Shown: positions 8,113 through 17,257, counted from the first letter of the stretch. The stretch: 64,000 nt of DNA from Novosphingobium kaempferiae (GCF_021227995.1 NZ_CP089301.1:930001-994000), one strand, 5' to 3'. Notes: generated from the letters alone by a model not told the origin. Numbers and translations: made by a program.

Positions 8113-8230
8113 AGTGAGAGGCCGAGGTTATGGAGCGGGTGTACGCCGGAAAGAAGCGCTGGCGCGTCACTTCCTTCATCGGCCTCCGATCGCATGGCCA
8201 GCGCTGAAGATCCGCCACCACCACCCCTGT

Positions 8231-8307
8231 TCGTCATTGCGAGCGCAGCGAAGCAATCCAGCGGCATAGGACGACGCTGGATTGCTTCGCTGCGCTCGCA
8301 ATGACGA
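8231..8307. repeat. REP-like palindromic repeat, copy 3
   Basis: A 77-base inverted repeat, almost identical in its arms to copies 2 and 4 (CGTCATTGCGAGCGCAGCG outward, its complement inward). It is the second element in the same convergent gap, 118 bases from copy 2. Confidence 0.9.
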
Positions 8308-8416
8308 ACAGGGAGGGCAGGCACCGTGACCTTCCCCCACGGTGCAGCGAACCGTGGGGGAAGGCCGGCGTCGCGGAGGCTCGCACCTGCCCGGGGGGAG
8401 ACCGCCGCCGCCATCG

Positions 8417-10747
8417 TCAGAACTTCACCGAGCCTTCGACGCCGAAGCTGCGCGGCGGCGCGTAGTTGGTGAAGTTGAACAGCCCCGCAACCGAGTTGGC
8501 CGAGACACGGTAAACCTCGTCCAGCAGGTTGCGGCCGAACACGGCGATGCGATAGCGCTCGGCCGGATCGGTCCAGCCGATGCTCGCGCCAACCAGCGTC
8601 CGTGCTTCGCCCTGCGAGTAGTCGGCGTTGAGCGTCGTGGATTCGTACTGCGCCTGATAGTTGATGTCGGCGTTGAGCGAGACGATGCCCCAGTCGGTCG
8701 GCGGGAATTCGTAATGCACGTTGCCGCTGGCGGTCCACTTGGGTGCGTTGCGCAGCTTGAGATACGAGGCGTCGTCGTTGATGCCGTCGCCGTTCACGTC
8801 GGTGCTGAACTCGTTGTACTTGGCCTTCTGCCAGCCGACCGATGCGCCGAGTGTCAGCCCCGTCACGGGTGCTGCCGAGATTTCGAGTTCGATGCCCTTC
8901 ACTTCGGCCTTGCCCGCGTTGGTCGTGCGCGTCTCCTGCCCCGGCAGGCCGGTGATCGGATCGGTGAACGGCACCACCGCATCGCGCTGGAGATCGTCGT
9001 ACTTCACGTAGAACGCGGCGACGTTGACGCGCAGGCGACGGTCCGCCGTCTCGGTCTTGAAGCCCAGTTCGAAGCTGTCGGCGGTCTCCTCGCGGAACGG
9101 CAGCGCCGAGGTGGCGGACATCGCCTGCTCGTTGTAGCCGCCCGACTTGTAGCCCTGGCTGTAGGTGAAGTAGTTGTTGATGCCCGGCGCGATCTCCCAG
9201 CGATAACCGGCGCGCATGGTCGGCTTGGAGAACTTCGCGCTGTCGCTGTATTCGGGCCAGAAGCCCGTCGCGATGGTGGAGCGGCGGACCTGCGGGCGAA
9301 CCGAGAAGTCCTTGCTTTCCTTGGTATAGCGCGCGCCGAGGAAGACCGAGAACGGGTCGGCCACCTTGTACTCCGCCTCGCCGAAGACCGCATAGCTGTC
9401 CACCTTGTAGTTGGCGGTGGACTGGTTCGGATCGGTCAGCGCGGTCGGATCGCCGAGGAAGCGCAGGAAGCCGAGGAAGCTGGTGGCGTTGGCGTCCAGC
9501 TTCTGGCCCCAGTACATGCCGCCAACGGTGAACTTGATGACGTCCGAGAAGTCGGAGCTGAACCGGGCTTCAAGGCTATACTGCTTGCGCGTATCCTCGC
9601 GGGTGGAGACGAAGAGGTAGGCGTTTTCGCCGGTGTAGTCGGACGGCAGTTCCGAGCGGACCCGGCGCCAGCCGCCGACGACGGTGATCGTGCCGACATC
9701 GTCCATCGAATGCTCGCCGCGAAGGTAGACGCCGTCCACGTCGACGCGATGGCCGCTGAGAGTGCCCGGGCAGGTCGGTGCGCTGGACGAACCCTCGCAC
9801 AGCGTGGTGCCGGTCTTGAACGGGCTCTGGCCGGTGGTCTGGATGCCGGGGAAGCCGACCACGTCGATCAGGAAGCCCGGAGGCGTCTCGTTGACGGACG
9901 GCGGGCTGTCGCCGCGATCGCGCAGCAGTTCGTAGGTGAGCAGGATGTTGGTGTCGTCGGTCGGTTCCCACAGCAGCTTGGCGCGGGCGCTGAAGAAGCG
10001 CGATCCGCCCCAGCGCTGGCCGCGTCCCGGCACGCCTTCGTATCCGTCGACATCGTTGTTCTTGGTCAGGCGGTAGTAGCCGTCGCTCTCCTGGAACGAG
10101 CCCGCCGCGCGGAAGTAGAGGTTCTCGGCCAGCGGGATGTTGATCGCCGCCTTCACGTCCTTGGTGTTGAAGCTGGAGTAGCCGAGGCGCACTTCGCCGC
10201 TGAAACCGGGCTCCGGCTTCTTGGTGATGACGTTGACGACGCCGCCGACCGTGTTCTTGCCGAACAGCGTGCCCTGCGGACCGCGCAGCACTTCGATCCG
10301 CTCCACGTCGAACAGGTCGAACAGCTGGGTCTGGACGTGGGCGAGCACGAAGTCGTCCACCACCACGCCGACCGCAGGCTCGAAGGTCAGGATGATGTCG
10401 CCGGTCGACTGGCCACGGATGCCGATGGAGGCCGCGTTGAAGCCCGGCACGTTGGTGATGACCACGTTCGGCACGTCGCCCGCCAGCGCGCGGATGTCGG
10501 TCGCGAACTTGTTCTGGATGGCGGTCTCGGTGAACGCGGAGACCGCGACGGGGGTGTCCTGCAGCGATTCCGAGATGCGCCGCGCGGTGACGACGATGTC
10601 CTCGAGCCCGCCCTGCTGCGGCGGCGGTTCAGCCTGCGGGGCGGCCGTCTCGGGCGCGCTCTGGGCCATCGCCGTGGTGCTCACGCTCGCCAGAAGCCCC
10701 GTGGCAAGCGTGTTGAAGACGCAATTCAGGTGTCGTTTGCCGATCAT
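8417..10747 (-). CDS. TonB-dependent receptor
   Basis: A 776-residue outer-membrane receptor. The start MIGKRHLNCVFN at 10747 follows GGAGGGGA and opens a signal peptide ending SVSTTAMAQ; an upstream in-frame start would add 31 unlikely residues. The plug (about 45-170) has the TonB-box-like DIVVTARRISESLQDTPVAVS and RIEVLRGPQGTLFGKNTVGG. The barrel ends FGVEGSVKF with the C-terminal phenylalanine needed for membrane assembly. There is no FecA-type signalling domain. It takes up an unknown substrate, plausibly the compound handled by the neighbouring dehydrogenase and monooxygenases. It is divergent from a TetR gene with an operator-like site between them. Confidence 0.95.
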   Translation of the reverse strand: MIGKRHLNCVFNTLATGLLASVSTTAMAQSAPETAAPQAEPPPQQGGLEDIVVTARRISESLQDTPVAVSAFTETAIQNKFATDIRALAGDVPNVVITNVPGFNAASIGIRGQSTGDIILTFEPAVGVVVDDFVLAHVQTQLFDLFDVERIEVLRGPQGTLFGKNTVGGVVNVITKKPEPGFSGEVRLGYSSFNTKDVKAAINIPLAENLYFRAAGSFQESDGYYRLTKNNDVDGYEGVPGRGQRWGGSRFFSARAKLLWEPTDDTNILLTYELLRDRGDSPPSVNETPPGFLIDVVGFPGIQTTGQSPFKTGTTLCEGSSSAPTCPGTLSGHRVDVDGVYLRGEHSMDDVGTITVVGGWRRVRSELPSDYTGENAYLFVSTREDTRKQYSLEARFSSDFSDVIKFTVGGMYWGQKLDANATSFLGFLRFLGDPTALTDPNQSTANYKVDSYAVFGEAEYKVADPFSVFLGARYTKESKDFSVRPQVRRSTIATGFWPEYSDSAKFSKPTMRAGYRWEIAPGINNYFTYSQGYKSGGYNEQAMSATSALPFREETADSFELGFKTETADRRLRVNVAAFYVKYDDLQRDAVVPFTDPITGLPGQETRTTNAGKAEVKGIELEISAAPVTGLTLGASVGWQKAKYNEFSTDVNGDGINDDASYLKLRNAPKWTASGNVHYEFPPTDWGIVSLNADINYQAQYESTTLNADYSQGEARTLVGASIGWTDPAERYRIAVFGRNLLDEVYRVSANSVAGLFNFTNYAPPRSFGVEGSVKF

Positions 10748-10868
10748 GTTCTTCCCCTCCGAACCGACTGCCTTCGTTTGGTCATGGGCAGTTCGAATCA
10801 CTTGCCGACGTTTTCGCCGGACAGGCATAAATGAGTACACATGTTCATTTTTGTGAAGACAGAAAAAA

Positions 10869-10885
10869 CATTCATGTATGATTTG
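10869..10885. promoter_or_regulatory. Candidate TetR operator (TCATGTATGA type), site 1
   Basis: CATTCATGTATGATTTG contains the dyad TCAT-GT-ATGA. It lies in the AT-rich divergent region between the first TonB receptor gene (start 10747) and the TetR gene. Closely related words occur at 17154-17173 and 17258-17275. A second loosely symmetrical stretch (ATGAGTACACATGTTCAT, 10831-10848) lies next to it. Confidence 0.55.
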
Positions 10886-10926
10886 TTTTGCCGCAATGCA
10901 GCGGTGGAATGGCGAGGGGGATTGTC

Positions 10927-11709
10927 TTGGAACGCGGAGAAACTCTACTTTCTCGCGGTAATGAAAAGAGAACCGCCACGCCCGCGCGCGTTGCTGCGAT
11001 GCAAGAAGTGACCGAGAAAAAAACGCCGGCGATTCGCCGCCGCTACACGAGTCCGGCGATGACGGAGCGGCGCGCGCGCATCGTCGACACCGCGCACCGC
11101 ATCCTCGGCGAAGGGGGAGTCGCGGCGCTGACGATCCGGCGATTGTCGGAGGATGCCGGGGTCGCGCAGCGCACGCTCTACCGCCTGTTCGGCGACAAGG
11201 AGGGCGTCATCAGCGCCACCGTGGTCGACCGAATGATCGAGGTGCGCGAACACATCGCCCGGCGCGGCGCGACCTATACGCTGGACGTGGTGTTCCGCGA
11301 ACTGGACTGGATGGTCAGCGAGCTTGAGCGCGACAGCCTCTACGCCCGCGTGGTGATCGACTTCGTGTTCGCCTCCGAACCGCGCGAACTGGAAGTGCGC
11401 GAGCTGACATCGGTGGCGCATGCGCGCTTCTCGGCCTGGCTGGAACTGGAGCGCGCCAAGGGGCATCTGCGCAGCGATCTGGACCTGCCGACGCTGGTGG
11501 ACACCCACGTCATGCACGAATTCCTCGTCTATCGCCGCTGGTCGCTGGGCCAGTGCGCGGGCGACGTGTGCCGCCTCGAACTGCACGCCTGCTTCCTCCA
11601 GAGCGCGGCGCTGCTCCTGATCGGCGATATCCGCGAGACATACCTGCGCAAGCTGGCGACGATCCAGAAGAAGATCGCCCGGCTGCGGCGCGCACAGGCA
11701 AAGGGATGA
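10927..11709 (+). CDS. TetR/AcrR family transcriptional regulator
   Basis: A regulator of about 260 residues if read from the TTG at 10927, which has a good SD (GAGGGGG, 6 bases away). Other in-frame starts are ATG 10909 and ATG 10999. The DNA-binding domain begins RRARIVDTAHRILGEGG and contains the helix-turn-helix LTIRRLSEDAGVAQRTLYRLFGDKEG, which is typical of TetR. The C-terminal ligand domain is not recognised. It is divergent from a TonB receptor and 16 bases upstream of a SnoaL-like gene. It is the natural candidate to bind the TCATGTATGA-like sites here and at 17154 and 17258. Confidence 0.85.
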   Translation: MERGETLLSRGNEKRTATPARVAAMQEVTEKKTPAIRRRYTSPAMTERRARIVDTAHRILGEGGVAALTIRRLSEDAGVAQRTLYRLFGDKEGVISATVVDRMIEVREHIARRGATYTLDVVFRELDWMVSELERDSLYARVVIDFVFASEPRELEVRELTSVAHARFSAWLELERAKGHLRSDLDLPTLVDTHVMHEFLVYRRWSLGQCAGDVCRLELHACFLQSAALLLIGDIRETYLRKLATIQKKIARLRRAQAKG

Positions 11710-11725
11710 CAAAAAGGAGAGAGCG

Positions 11726-12163
11726 ATGACCCTGGAAGAACTGACCGCGCGCGAAGCCATCCGCCAGCTTCGCGTCGATTACTCGACGGCGTTCGACACC
11801 ATGGACGAGGATCTGGTGCGCCGGAATTTCGTCGATGACGTGGTGTGCGACTATCCCGACCGCTACGAGGGCGTGGAGGCGGTGCTCGGCCTGTTCCGGG
11901 AACACTGGAAGCACCTGCGCGCGCCGCTGGAGACGCTGCACTACGTCGCCAACCACTCAATCGAGATCACCGGCCCCGACACCGCGCGCGGGCACTGCCT
12001 GCTCCTCGACCTGGTGACGCGCCAGCATGAAGGCTCGGCCATCGTCACGCAGGGCGGCGCGGCGAACCCGCTACTGCTGATCGGGCGCTACGACGATGAA
12101 TACGTGCGCGTGGACGGGCGGTGGAAGTTCGCGCGGATCGGGTTGAGGATACTGTGGCCCTGA
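11726..12163 (+). CDS. SnoaL-like / nuclear transport factor 2 family protein
   Basis: A 145-residue cone-shaped alpha+beta barrel protein: LTAREAIRQLRVDYSTAFDT and DLVRRNFVDDVVCDYPDRYEG are typical of the SnoaL-like_4 group, whose members include hydratases, isomerases and non-catalytic proteins. A strong SD (AAAAGGAGAG) precedes the ATG. It is likely co-transcribed with the TetR gene 16 bases upstream. It may process an intermediate of the pathway induced by that regulator; the sequence does not reveal the reaction. Confidence 0.82.
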   Translation: MTLEELTAREAIRQLRVDYSTAFDTMDEDLVRRNFVDDVVCDYPDRYEGVEAVLGLFREHWKHLRAPLETLHYVANHSIEITGPDTARGHCLLLDLVTRQHEGSAIVTQGGAANPLLLIGRYDDEYVRVDGRWKFARIGLRILWP

Positions 12164-12164
12164 C

Positions 12165-12299
12165 AAATTCCTCCCCGAGCTTGTCTCGGGGAGGGGGACC
12201 GCCGCGAAGCGGTGGTGGAGGGGGAGAGGCTGAGCAATTCCCCCTCCGTCAGCGACTACGTCGCTGCCACCTCCCCGAGACAAGCTCGGGGAGGAATTG
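12165..12299. repeat. Long palindromic intergenic repeat, family B copy 1
   Basis: Terminal inverted arms AATTCCTCCCCGAGCTTG / CAAGCTCGGGGAGGAATT enclose inner segments with their own small dyads (CCGCCGCGAAGCGGTGG and CAGCGACTACGTCGCTG). The whole unit is present again in reverse orientation at 44681-44810. It lies between the convergent SnoaL-like and PQQ dehydrogenase genes, only 2-4 bases from each, and may act as a bidirectional terminator. Confidence 0.88.
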
Positions 12300-12302
12300 G
12301 GG

Positions 12303-14525
12303 TCATTCCCCCGTCTTGTGCGCGGAGCCCACCGCGCTGTCCGCCCTACCGCTGCGCAGGACTTCGGCGCGGGTGCGGATGTACTGGCGCAGCGCCTCGA
12401 TCTGGTCGGGTGTGAATTCCCCGAACTGCGGCATTCCCGCCGGGACGAGCGCGCCGTTCTTCACGACTTCGGCGAATGCCTCCGCACTGGCCGGGATCGG
12501 CGAGGTGCGCAGGTCCGGCGCGGTGCCGCCCGCGATCACCGAAGTGCCGTGGCATACCGCGCAGCGCCCGCCGAAGATGCCCTCGCCCCGTGCCGCCTTG
12601 GCCGTATCGGCCTTGAAGCCCGGATCGTCGAAGGCGACCGCCTTGTACGGTTCGCGCGGCGGTAGCTGCTGCTTGCCGCCGATGGCGAAAGTCAGCACCC
12701 GGCGCGCCTGCGTGCGGTAGTCGATGCCGTACTTGGCGAACATCGGGCCGAACAGGCCGACGCTGGTGCCTATCCCGGCGATCACGGTGACATACTGCTT
12801 GCCGTTCACGCGATAGGTGATCGGCGGCGCCACCACGCCCGCGCGGGCGTCATAGTTCCACAACCGCTTGCCGTCCTGCGCGTTGTAGGCGGAGAAGCCG
12901 CCGTCGGGCCGTCCCTGGAACACGAGGTTGCCGCCCGTCGCCATGATGCCGCCGTTGCCGTGGGTCGGCATCGGCAGCTTCCAGCGCGCCTTCTGCGCCA
13001 CCGGATCCCACGCGACGAGCCAGCCGGTCACGTCCTTGCCGCCCGCATCGATCGCGTAGCCGACGCCCGGAGACAGCGCCATGCCCTCGGCGAACTTGAA
13101 GTTCTCGCGCGTGATGCCGGTGTCGTCGAAGTGCGCCTGCAGGTCGATGGCGGGGATGTAGGTCAGCTTCGTCTTCGGGCTGTAGGCCATCGGCATCCAG
13201 CTGTGTGCGCCCAGAGGCGTCGGCCGGAACGTCGTCTTCCCGCTTTCGTAGCGCACGCCGGAGTTCTCCACCGGACGCCCGGTGGCAAGGTCGATCTTCT
13301 TCGCCCATGTCACTTCGACGAAGGGCTCGGCGGAGATCAGCTTCCCGTCCTTGCGGTCGATCACGTAGTAGAAGCCGTTCTTCGGCGCCGTCATCACCAC
13401 CTGGCGCGGCTTGCCGTCGATGGTGAGGTCGGCCAGTTCCATGTCCATCGCCGCGTTGAAGTCCCAGCTTTCGCCGGGATTGATCTGGTAGTGCCACTTG
13501 TACTTGCCGGTCTTCGCATCGAGCGCGACGATCGAGCAGACGAACAGGTTGTCGCCCTTGCCCATCGAACGGATCTTGTGGTTCCACGGCGCGCCGTTGC
13601 CGGTGCCGAGCAGGATCTGGTCGTTCGCCTTGTCGTAGGTGATGGCGTTCCACACCGAACCGCCGCCGCCGTACTTCCACCAGTCCCCGCTCCAGGTCTT
13701 CGCGGCCATCTCCTGCGTCTCGTCCTCGAAGCCCTTCGCCGGGTCGCCGGGGACGGTGTAGAACTTCCAGAGCTGCTTGCCGGTGTCCGCGTCGAAGGCG
13801 GTCACGAAGCCGCGCACCGCACTTTCGTCCGAGCCCGCGTTGCCGATGATGACCTTGCCGTCGAAAACGCGCGGCGGGCCGGAGATGAACATCGGCGCGC
13901 CCTCCTCCAGCGTCTGCACGGTCCAGACCGGCTTGCCGGTCTTCTCGTCCAGCGCGACGAGGCGGCCGTCCTGCGTGGCGGTGATGACCTTGTGGTTCCA
14001 GTAGGCGATGCCGCGGCTGCCCCAGCCCTGCCGCAGCCGGATGCCCGAGGCTTCGGGCGCCTTGGGATCGTGCTCCCACTTCACCTTGCCGGTGGCGACG
14101 TCGATGGCGCGGACCACCGAATACCCGCTGGCGAGGTAGACCGTCCCGCCGACCGAGATCGGCCCGGTGGCGGGGTTGCCGGGCGGCAGGTCCACCGCCC
14201 AGACGAGCCCGAGATCCCTGACGTTGCCTTCGTTGATCTGGTCGAGTGGGCTGTAGTGCTGCTCTCCGTAAGTGCGGCCGAAGGCGGGCCAGTCGTCGCC
14301 GTCGCTGGCGTCATCGAGCTGGACCTCCCAGCCCTCCGCGCCCTGCTTGCCGGCCAGCGCCTGCTGGTCCGCCGATCCGCAGGCCGCGAGCGCAAGGCTC
14401 CCCAACGCCGTCATTGCGAGCGTAGCGAAGCAATCCAGCAAAGAGCCTCGACGCCTTGGATTGCTTCGCTGCGCTCGCAATGACGAAACGGAACGGAATG
14501 ATCGCGCCTTGGTGTCAATTACCAC
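12303..14525 (-). CDS. PQQ-dependent alcohol dehydrogenase with C-terminal cytochrome c (lipoprotein)
   Basis: A 740-residue quinohemoprotein. An eight-bladed PQQ propeller (about 60-620) has repeats such as GRLVALDEKTGKPVW and the active-site region INPGESWDF. A cytochrome c domain with CAVCH and a GMPQF methionine ligand covers about 635-725. The vicinal cysteine pair common to methanol/ethanol dehydrogenases seems absent: the equivalent place reads RLRQGWGSRGIAYW. The start is GTG at 14525 with SD GAGAGG; translation then runs through a REP-like element before a lipobox (LALAAC), so part of the signal peptide is repeat-encoded. It oxidises an alcohol in the periplasm, passing electrons to its own heme. 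Substrate unknown. Confidence 0.9.
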   Translation of the reverse strand: MVIDTKARSFRSVSSLRAQRSNPRRRGSLLDCFATLAMTALGSLALAACGSADQQALAGKQGAEGWEVQLDDASDGDDWPAFGRTYGEQHYSPLDQINEGNVRDLGLVWAVDLPPGNPATGPISVGGTVYLASGYSVVRAIDVATGKVKWEHDPKAPEASGIRLRQGWGSRGIAYWNHKVITATQDGRLVALDEKTGKPVWTVQTLEEGAPMFISGPPRVFDGKVIIGNAGSDESAVRGFVTAFDADTGKQLWKFYTVPGDPAKGFEDETQEMAAKTWSGDWWKYGGGGSVWNAITYDKANDQILLGTGNGAPWNHKIRSMGKGDNLFVCSIVALDAKTGKYKWHYQINPGESWDFNAAMDMELADLTIDGKPRQVVMTAPKNGFYYVIDRKDGKLISAEPFVEVTWAKKIDLATGRPVENSGVRYESGKTTFRPTPLGAHSWMPMAYSPKTKLTYIPAIDLQAHFDDTGITRENFKFAEGMALSPGVGYAIDAGGKDVTGWLVAWDPVAQKARWKLPMPTHGNGGIMATGGNLVFQGRPDGGFSAYNAQDGKRLWNYDARAGVVAPPITYRVNGKQYVTVIAGIGTSVGLFGPMFAKYGIDYRTQARRVLTFAIGGKQQLPPREPYKAVAFDDPGFKADTAKAARGEGIFGGRCAVCHGTSVIAGGTAPDLRTSPIPASAEAFAEVVKNGALVPAGMPQFGEFTPDQIEALRQYIRTRAEVLRSGRADSAVGSAHKTGE
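14409..14486. repeat. REP-like palindromic repeat, copy 4 (inside the 5' coding end of the PQQ dehydrogenase)
   Basis: A 78-base inverted repeat of the same family as copies 2 and 3 (CGTCATTGCGAGCGTAGCG arm). It is in frame with the PQQ dehydrogenase and encodes roughly SSLRAQRSNPRR-GSLLDCFATLAMT, between the GTG start and the lipobox. Confidence 0.9.
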
Positions 14526-14585
14526 TCAGCCACCTCTCGTTGGGCGCGGGGGTTCATGCCCCCGCGCTTCCCATGGTTTTCAGCT

Positions 14586-17078
14586 TCAAAGATGGTCGCC
14601 GAACGACAGTCCCAGTTCGACGCCGAAGTAGCGCGGCGCGCCGTATTGCGAGTTGAGCCACAGCCCCGCGACGTTCTGCACCGCGATGCGATAGCGCTTG
14701 TCGGTCAGGTTCTTGCCGATCACGCGCACGTAGTAGCGGTCATCCGCCTGCGCGAGCGTGATCGAGCCGTTCACCAGCGTCCTCGCGTTGAGGAAGGTGT
14801 TGCCCAGCGGATCGTCGATCGCCTGCGTGTTGAGGTTGCGCCCGGTGTAGGCGACGTTGCCGTTGACCGTCAGCTTGTAGTCGCTTCCCAGCGGCAGCGA
14901 GTACACGCCGTCAAGCGTCCACTGCCACTTGGGCGCACGGTCCAGCGGGGCGGAAGCAAGATCGTAGCCCGCGTTCTCGGCGGTATAGGTCTTGTACTTG
15001 CCATCCTGGTAGCCGAGCACGCCGCGCAGGGTCAGCCCTTCGACCGGGTTGGCCGAAAGCTCCGCCTCGATGCCCTTCACGGTGGCGCTGGCGGCGTTGA
15101 CGAACAGCGTGACCTGATTGGGCTGGCCGTTCACCACGATCGGCACGTTAAGCTGCTTCTGGAGATCCTTGTACTTCACGTAGAAGCCGGTGAGGTTGAA
15201 GCGCAGGCGGTTGTCGAGGAACTGCGACTTGAGGCCGAGTTCGTAGCTGTCCGCCTTCTCCGGATCGGTCGGTCGCGCCGCCGCGCGGAAAGCGTCGAGG
15301 TCCGCGCCGAAGGCAGCGAAGCCGCCGATCTGGTCGTTGAAGCCGCCGCCCTTGTAGCCGTGCGAATAGCCGCCGAAGACGAACAGGTCGTCCGTCGCCT
15401 GATAGCTGATGCTGGCGCGGTAAGTCGGTTCGCGCCACTTGCCATCCACGCTGACGACGTTCGCCGGATAGTTGTAGACGCTGGCGTCCAGCGCCTCGTC
15501 GATAGTGATCGACGGGTCGAAGCCGCCGTTCAGCGCCGGAATGAAGGTCTGCTGGCGGCCCAGCCAGGTCTTGTCGTCCCAGGTGTAGCGGCCGCCCGCG
15601 GCGATGGTCAGCTTCTCGCCCAGCTTCAGCGTGCCCTCCAGGAACACCGCGCGCGACTTGGCGCGCTGCGCGTTGCACAGCACGTAAGGCGTGTCGTTCC
15701 AGTTGCCGAACGGCAGCGGGCCGGACGTCAGGTCAAGGAAGCCGAGGATCTGCGCGACGCAGAAGTCGATCTTGTCTCGCTGGTAGAACCCGCCCGCAAC
15801 GAAGTTGAACGGCCCCTTGAAGTCGGAAGCGAAGCGCAGTTCCTGCTGCCAGGTCTTGCGATTGTCGTCGCGCGTCGCGTCGAAGAACGAGAGGTACTGG
15901 CCATCATCCGCCACCGCCGTCGCGCCCGCGTAGGAGTTCGGGATGCGCGAGCGCTGGTTGCGATATCCCGACACCGAGGTGATCGTGCCGATGCCGGTGT
16001 CGTATTCGAGGTTGGCGTAGAAGCCGTCGACCGAGATGCGCTGACCCTTGTCCATGAACAGCAGGCCGTCATGCCGCCCGGTATAGCCCGCGCGCTTGAG
16101 CGGATCGGTGCCCTGCGCATTCGGGTCCGTCAGGCCGAGCAGGTCGGTCACGAAAGGATTGGTGCCGGTGTAGAGATAGTTCTCGTTCACCGAGGGCACG
16201 GAGTCCGAACGGTCGCGGATCCACTCGTACTGGAACAGCGCGCTGAAGTTGGGCGACGGTTCCACCAGCAGCTTGGCACGGGCCTGCCACACGTCCTTGC
16301 CGCCGAGCCGCTCCCCGCCAAGGCAGCCCTGCTCGCCCTGGAACTTGTTGGCGACGAAGCCGGTGACGGGGCCGTAGCAGGCGCCGTTGCGGTAGAAGCC
16401 GTCCGACTTCTCGTACCCGCCGACGAGCCGGATTGCGGCGATGTCGCCGATCGGCACGTTCATCGCGGCCTGCACCTTCTTCTGGCCGAAGTCGCCGAAC
16501 TCGGCGCGCGCATCGACGCCGACGTATTCCATCTGCGGTCGCTTGGTCCGCACGGTGACGACGCCGCCCGTGGTGTTCTTGCCGAACAGGGTGCCCTGCG
16601 GGCCGCGAAGCACTTCGACCTGCGCGATGTCGAAGGTGTCGAGAAGCTGCGTCTGGACCGACGGCACCACGAAGTCGTCCACCAGCACCGCGACCGGCGG
16701 CTCGAAGTAGACGATGATCGAAGTCTGGCCGACGCCGCGCATGGCGAAGCTGGCGGCGTTGAAGTTGGCGATGGTCGCCGCCGAGAAGTTCGGCACGAAC
16801 GCCGCGATGTCGCCAAGGTCGCGCGGCGCGGCCTGCGCGATCAGCGTGCTGTCGACGGCGGAGACCGAGACCGGGGTGGACTGGAGATCGGTCGCGCGTC
16901 GGGTGGCGGTGACGACGATCTCAGCCAGACCCCCAGTAGATTGGGCGCTCTGTTGGGGCGGTGCTTCGGCGGCCGTCGCGGCGTCGGTGGTGCTGTCCTG
17001 TGCGAAGGCCGGCGCTGCGCCCAATCCGGCCACAAGCGCGAACGCGCAAGACGAGCAGTAAAGCTGCCTGGTGAACAT
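14586..17078 (-). CDS. TonB-dependent receptor
   Basis: An 830-residue receptor. The start MFTRQLYCSSCAFALVAG is preceded by AAGGAGAGAGAG, and the signal peptide ends APAFAQ. The plug contains EIVVTATRRATDLQSTPVSV and VEVLRGPQGTLFGKNTTGG. The barrel ends GVELGLSFGDHL, so the usual terminal phenylalanine is followed by four extra residues. It is related in style to the receptor at 8417. The PQQ dehydrogenase lies 60 bases downstream on the same strand and may be co-transcribed, linking uptake to oxidation. A TCATGTATG-type site lies in its promoter region. Confidence 0.95.
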   Translation of the reverse strand: MFTRQLYCSSCAFALVAGLGAAPAFAQDSTTDAATAAEAPPQQSAQSTGGLAEIVVTATRRATDLQSTPVSVSAVDSTLIAQAAPRDLGDIAAFVPNFSAATIANFNAASFAMRGVGQTSIIVYFEPPVAVLVDDFVVPSVQTQLLDTFDIAQVEVLRGPQGTLFGKNTTGGVVTVRTKRPQMEYVGVDARAEFGDFGQKKVQAAMNVPIGDIAAIRLVGGYEKSDGFYRNGACYGPVTGFVANKFQGEQGCLGGERLGGKDVWQARAKLLVEPSPNFSALFQYEWIRDRSDSVPSVNENYLYTGTNPFVTDLLGLTDPNAQGTDPLKRAGYTGRHDGLLFMDKGQRISVDGFYANLEYDTGIGTITSVSGYRNQRSRIPNSYAGATAVADDGQYLSFFDATRDDNRKTWQQELRFASDFKGPFNFVAGGFYQRDKIDFCVAQILGFLDLTSGPLPFGNWNDTPYVLCNAQRAKSRAVFLEGTLKLGEKLTIAAGGRYTWDDKTWLGRQQTFIPALNGGFDPSITIDEALDASVYNYPANVVSVDGKWREPTYRASISYQATDDLFVFGGYSHGYKGGGFNDQIGGFAAFGADLDAFRAAARPTDPEKADSYELGLKSQFLDNRLRFNLTGFYVKYKDLQKQLNVPIVVNGQPNQVTLFVNAASATVKGIEAELSANPVEGLTLRGVLGYQDGKYKTYTAENAGYDLASAPLDRAPKWQWTLDGVYSLPLGSDYKLTVNGNVAYTGRNLNTQAIDDPLGNTFLNARTLVNGSITLAQADDRYYVRVIGKNLTDKRYRIAVQNVAGLWLNSQYGAPRYFGVELGLSFGDHL

Positions 17079-17153
17079 GCCTCTCTCTCCTTGTGCCCCG
17101 CCATTTGTTTGCGGGTTGCCTCAAGGATTATCACGAAGATGCGGTTTGGCAAT

Positions 17154-17173
17154 CATTCATGTATGTTTTTTTG
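17154..17173. promoter_or_regulatory. Candidate TetR operator, site 2
   Basis: The word is CATTCATGTATGTTTTTTTG. Its first 12 bases are identical to site 1 (10869), with one mismatch in the TCATGTATGA dyad. It sits about 75-95 bases upstream of the second TonB receptor start. Confidence 0.5.
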
Positions 17174-17257
17174 ATGTGCCGTTTCATGACGCTTGCGCGG
17201 CATTGACGAAGGTTGCGCACAAACGCGGAGGAAGGCCCGGAAACTCAATATAACGTG

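Larger units (their letters stand above)
7995..8416. other. 422-base convergent gap filled by two REP-like elements
   Basis: This stretch lies between the ends of the TPR/oxygenase gene and the first TonB receptor gene. It carries two full REP-like elements (listed separately) and I see no credible gene: frames across it translate the repeat. The repeats may serve as bidirectional transcription barriers. Confidence 0.75.

Noticed and set aside
8035-8307. Possible CRISPR-like array because of repeated 30-base words
   Set aside because: The words are inverted pairs within two palindromes, not regularly spaced direct repeats with unique spacers, and no cas gene is present.
6471-8738. 755-residue minus-strand open frame across the TPR gene and REP region
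   Set aside because: It translates the REP elements (RHCERSEAIQ-like strings) and antisense of the TPR gene; no family features.
8342-10834. 830-residue plus-strand open frame opposite the first TonB receptor
   Set aside because: It mirrors the receptor gene with no SD, no domain and repetitive composition; the receptor has a signal peptide, plug and barrel motifs.
14556-17174. 872-residue plus-strand open frame opposite the second TonB receptor
   Set aside because: Same situation: a long stop-free antisense frame caused by codon bias in GC-rich DNA.
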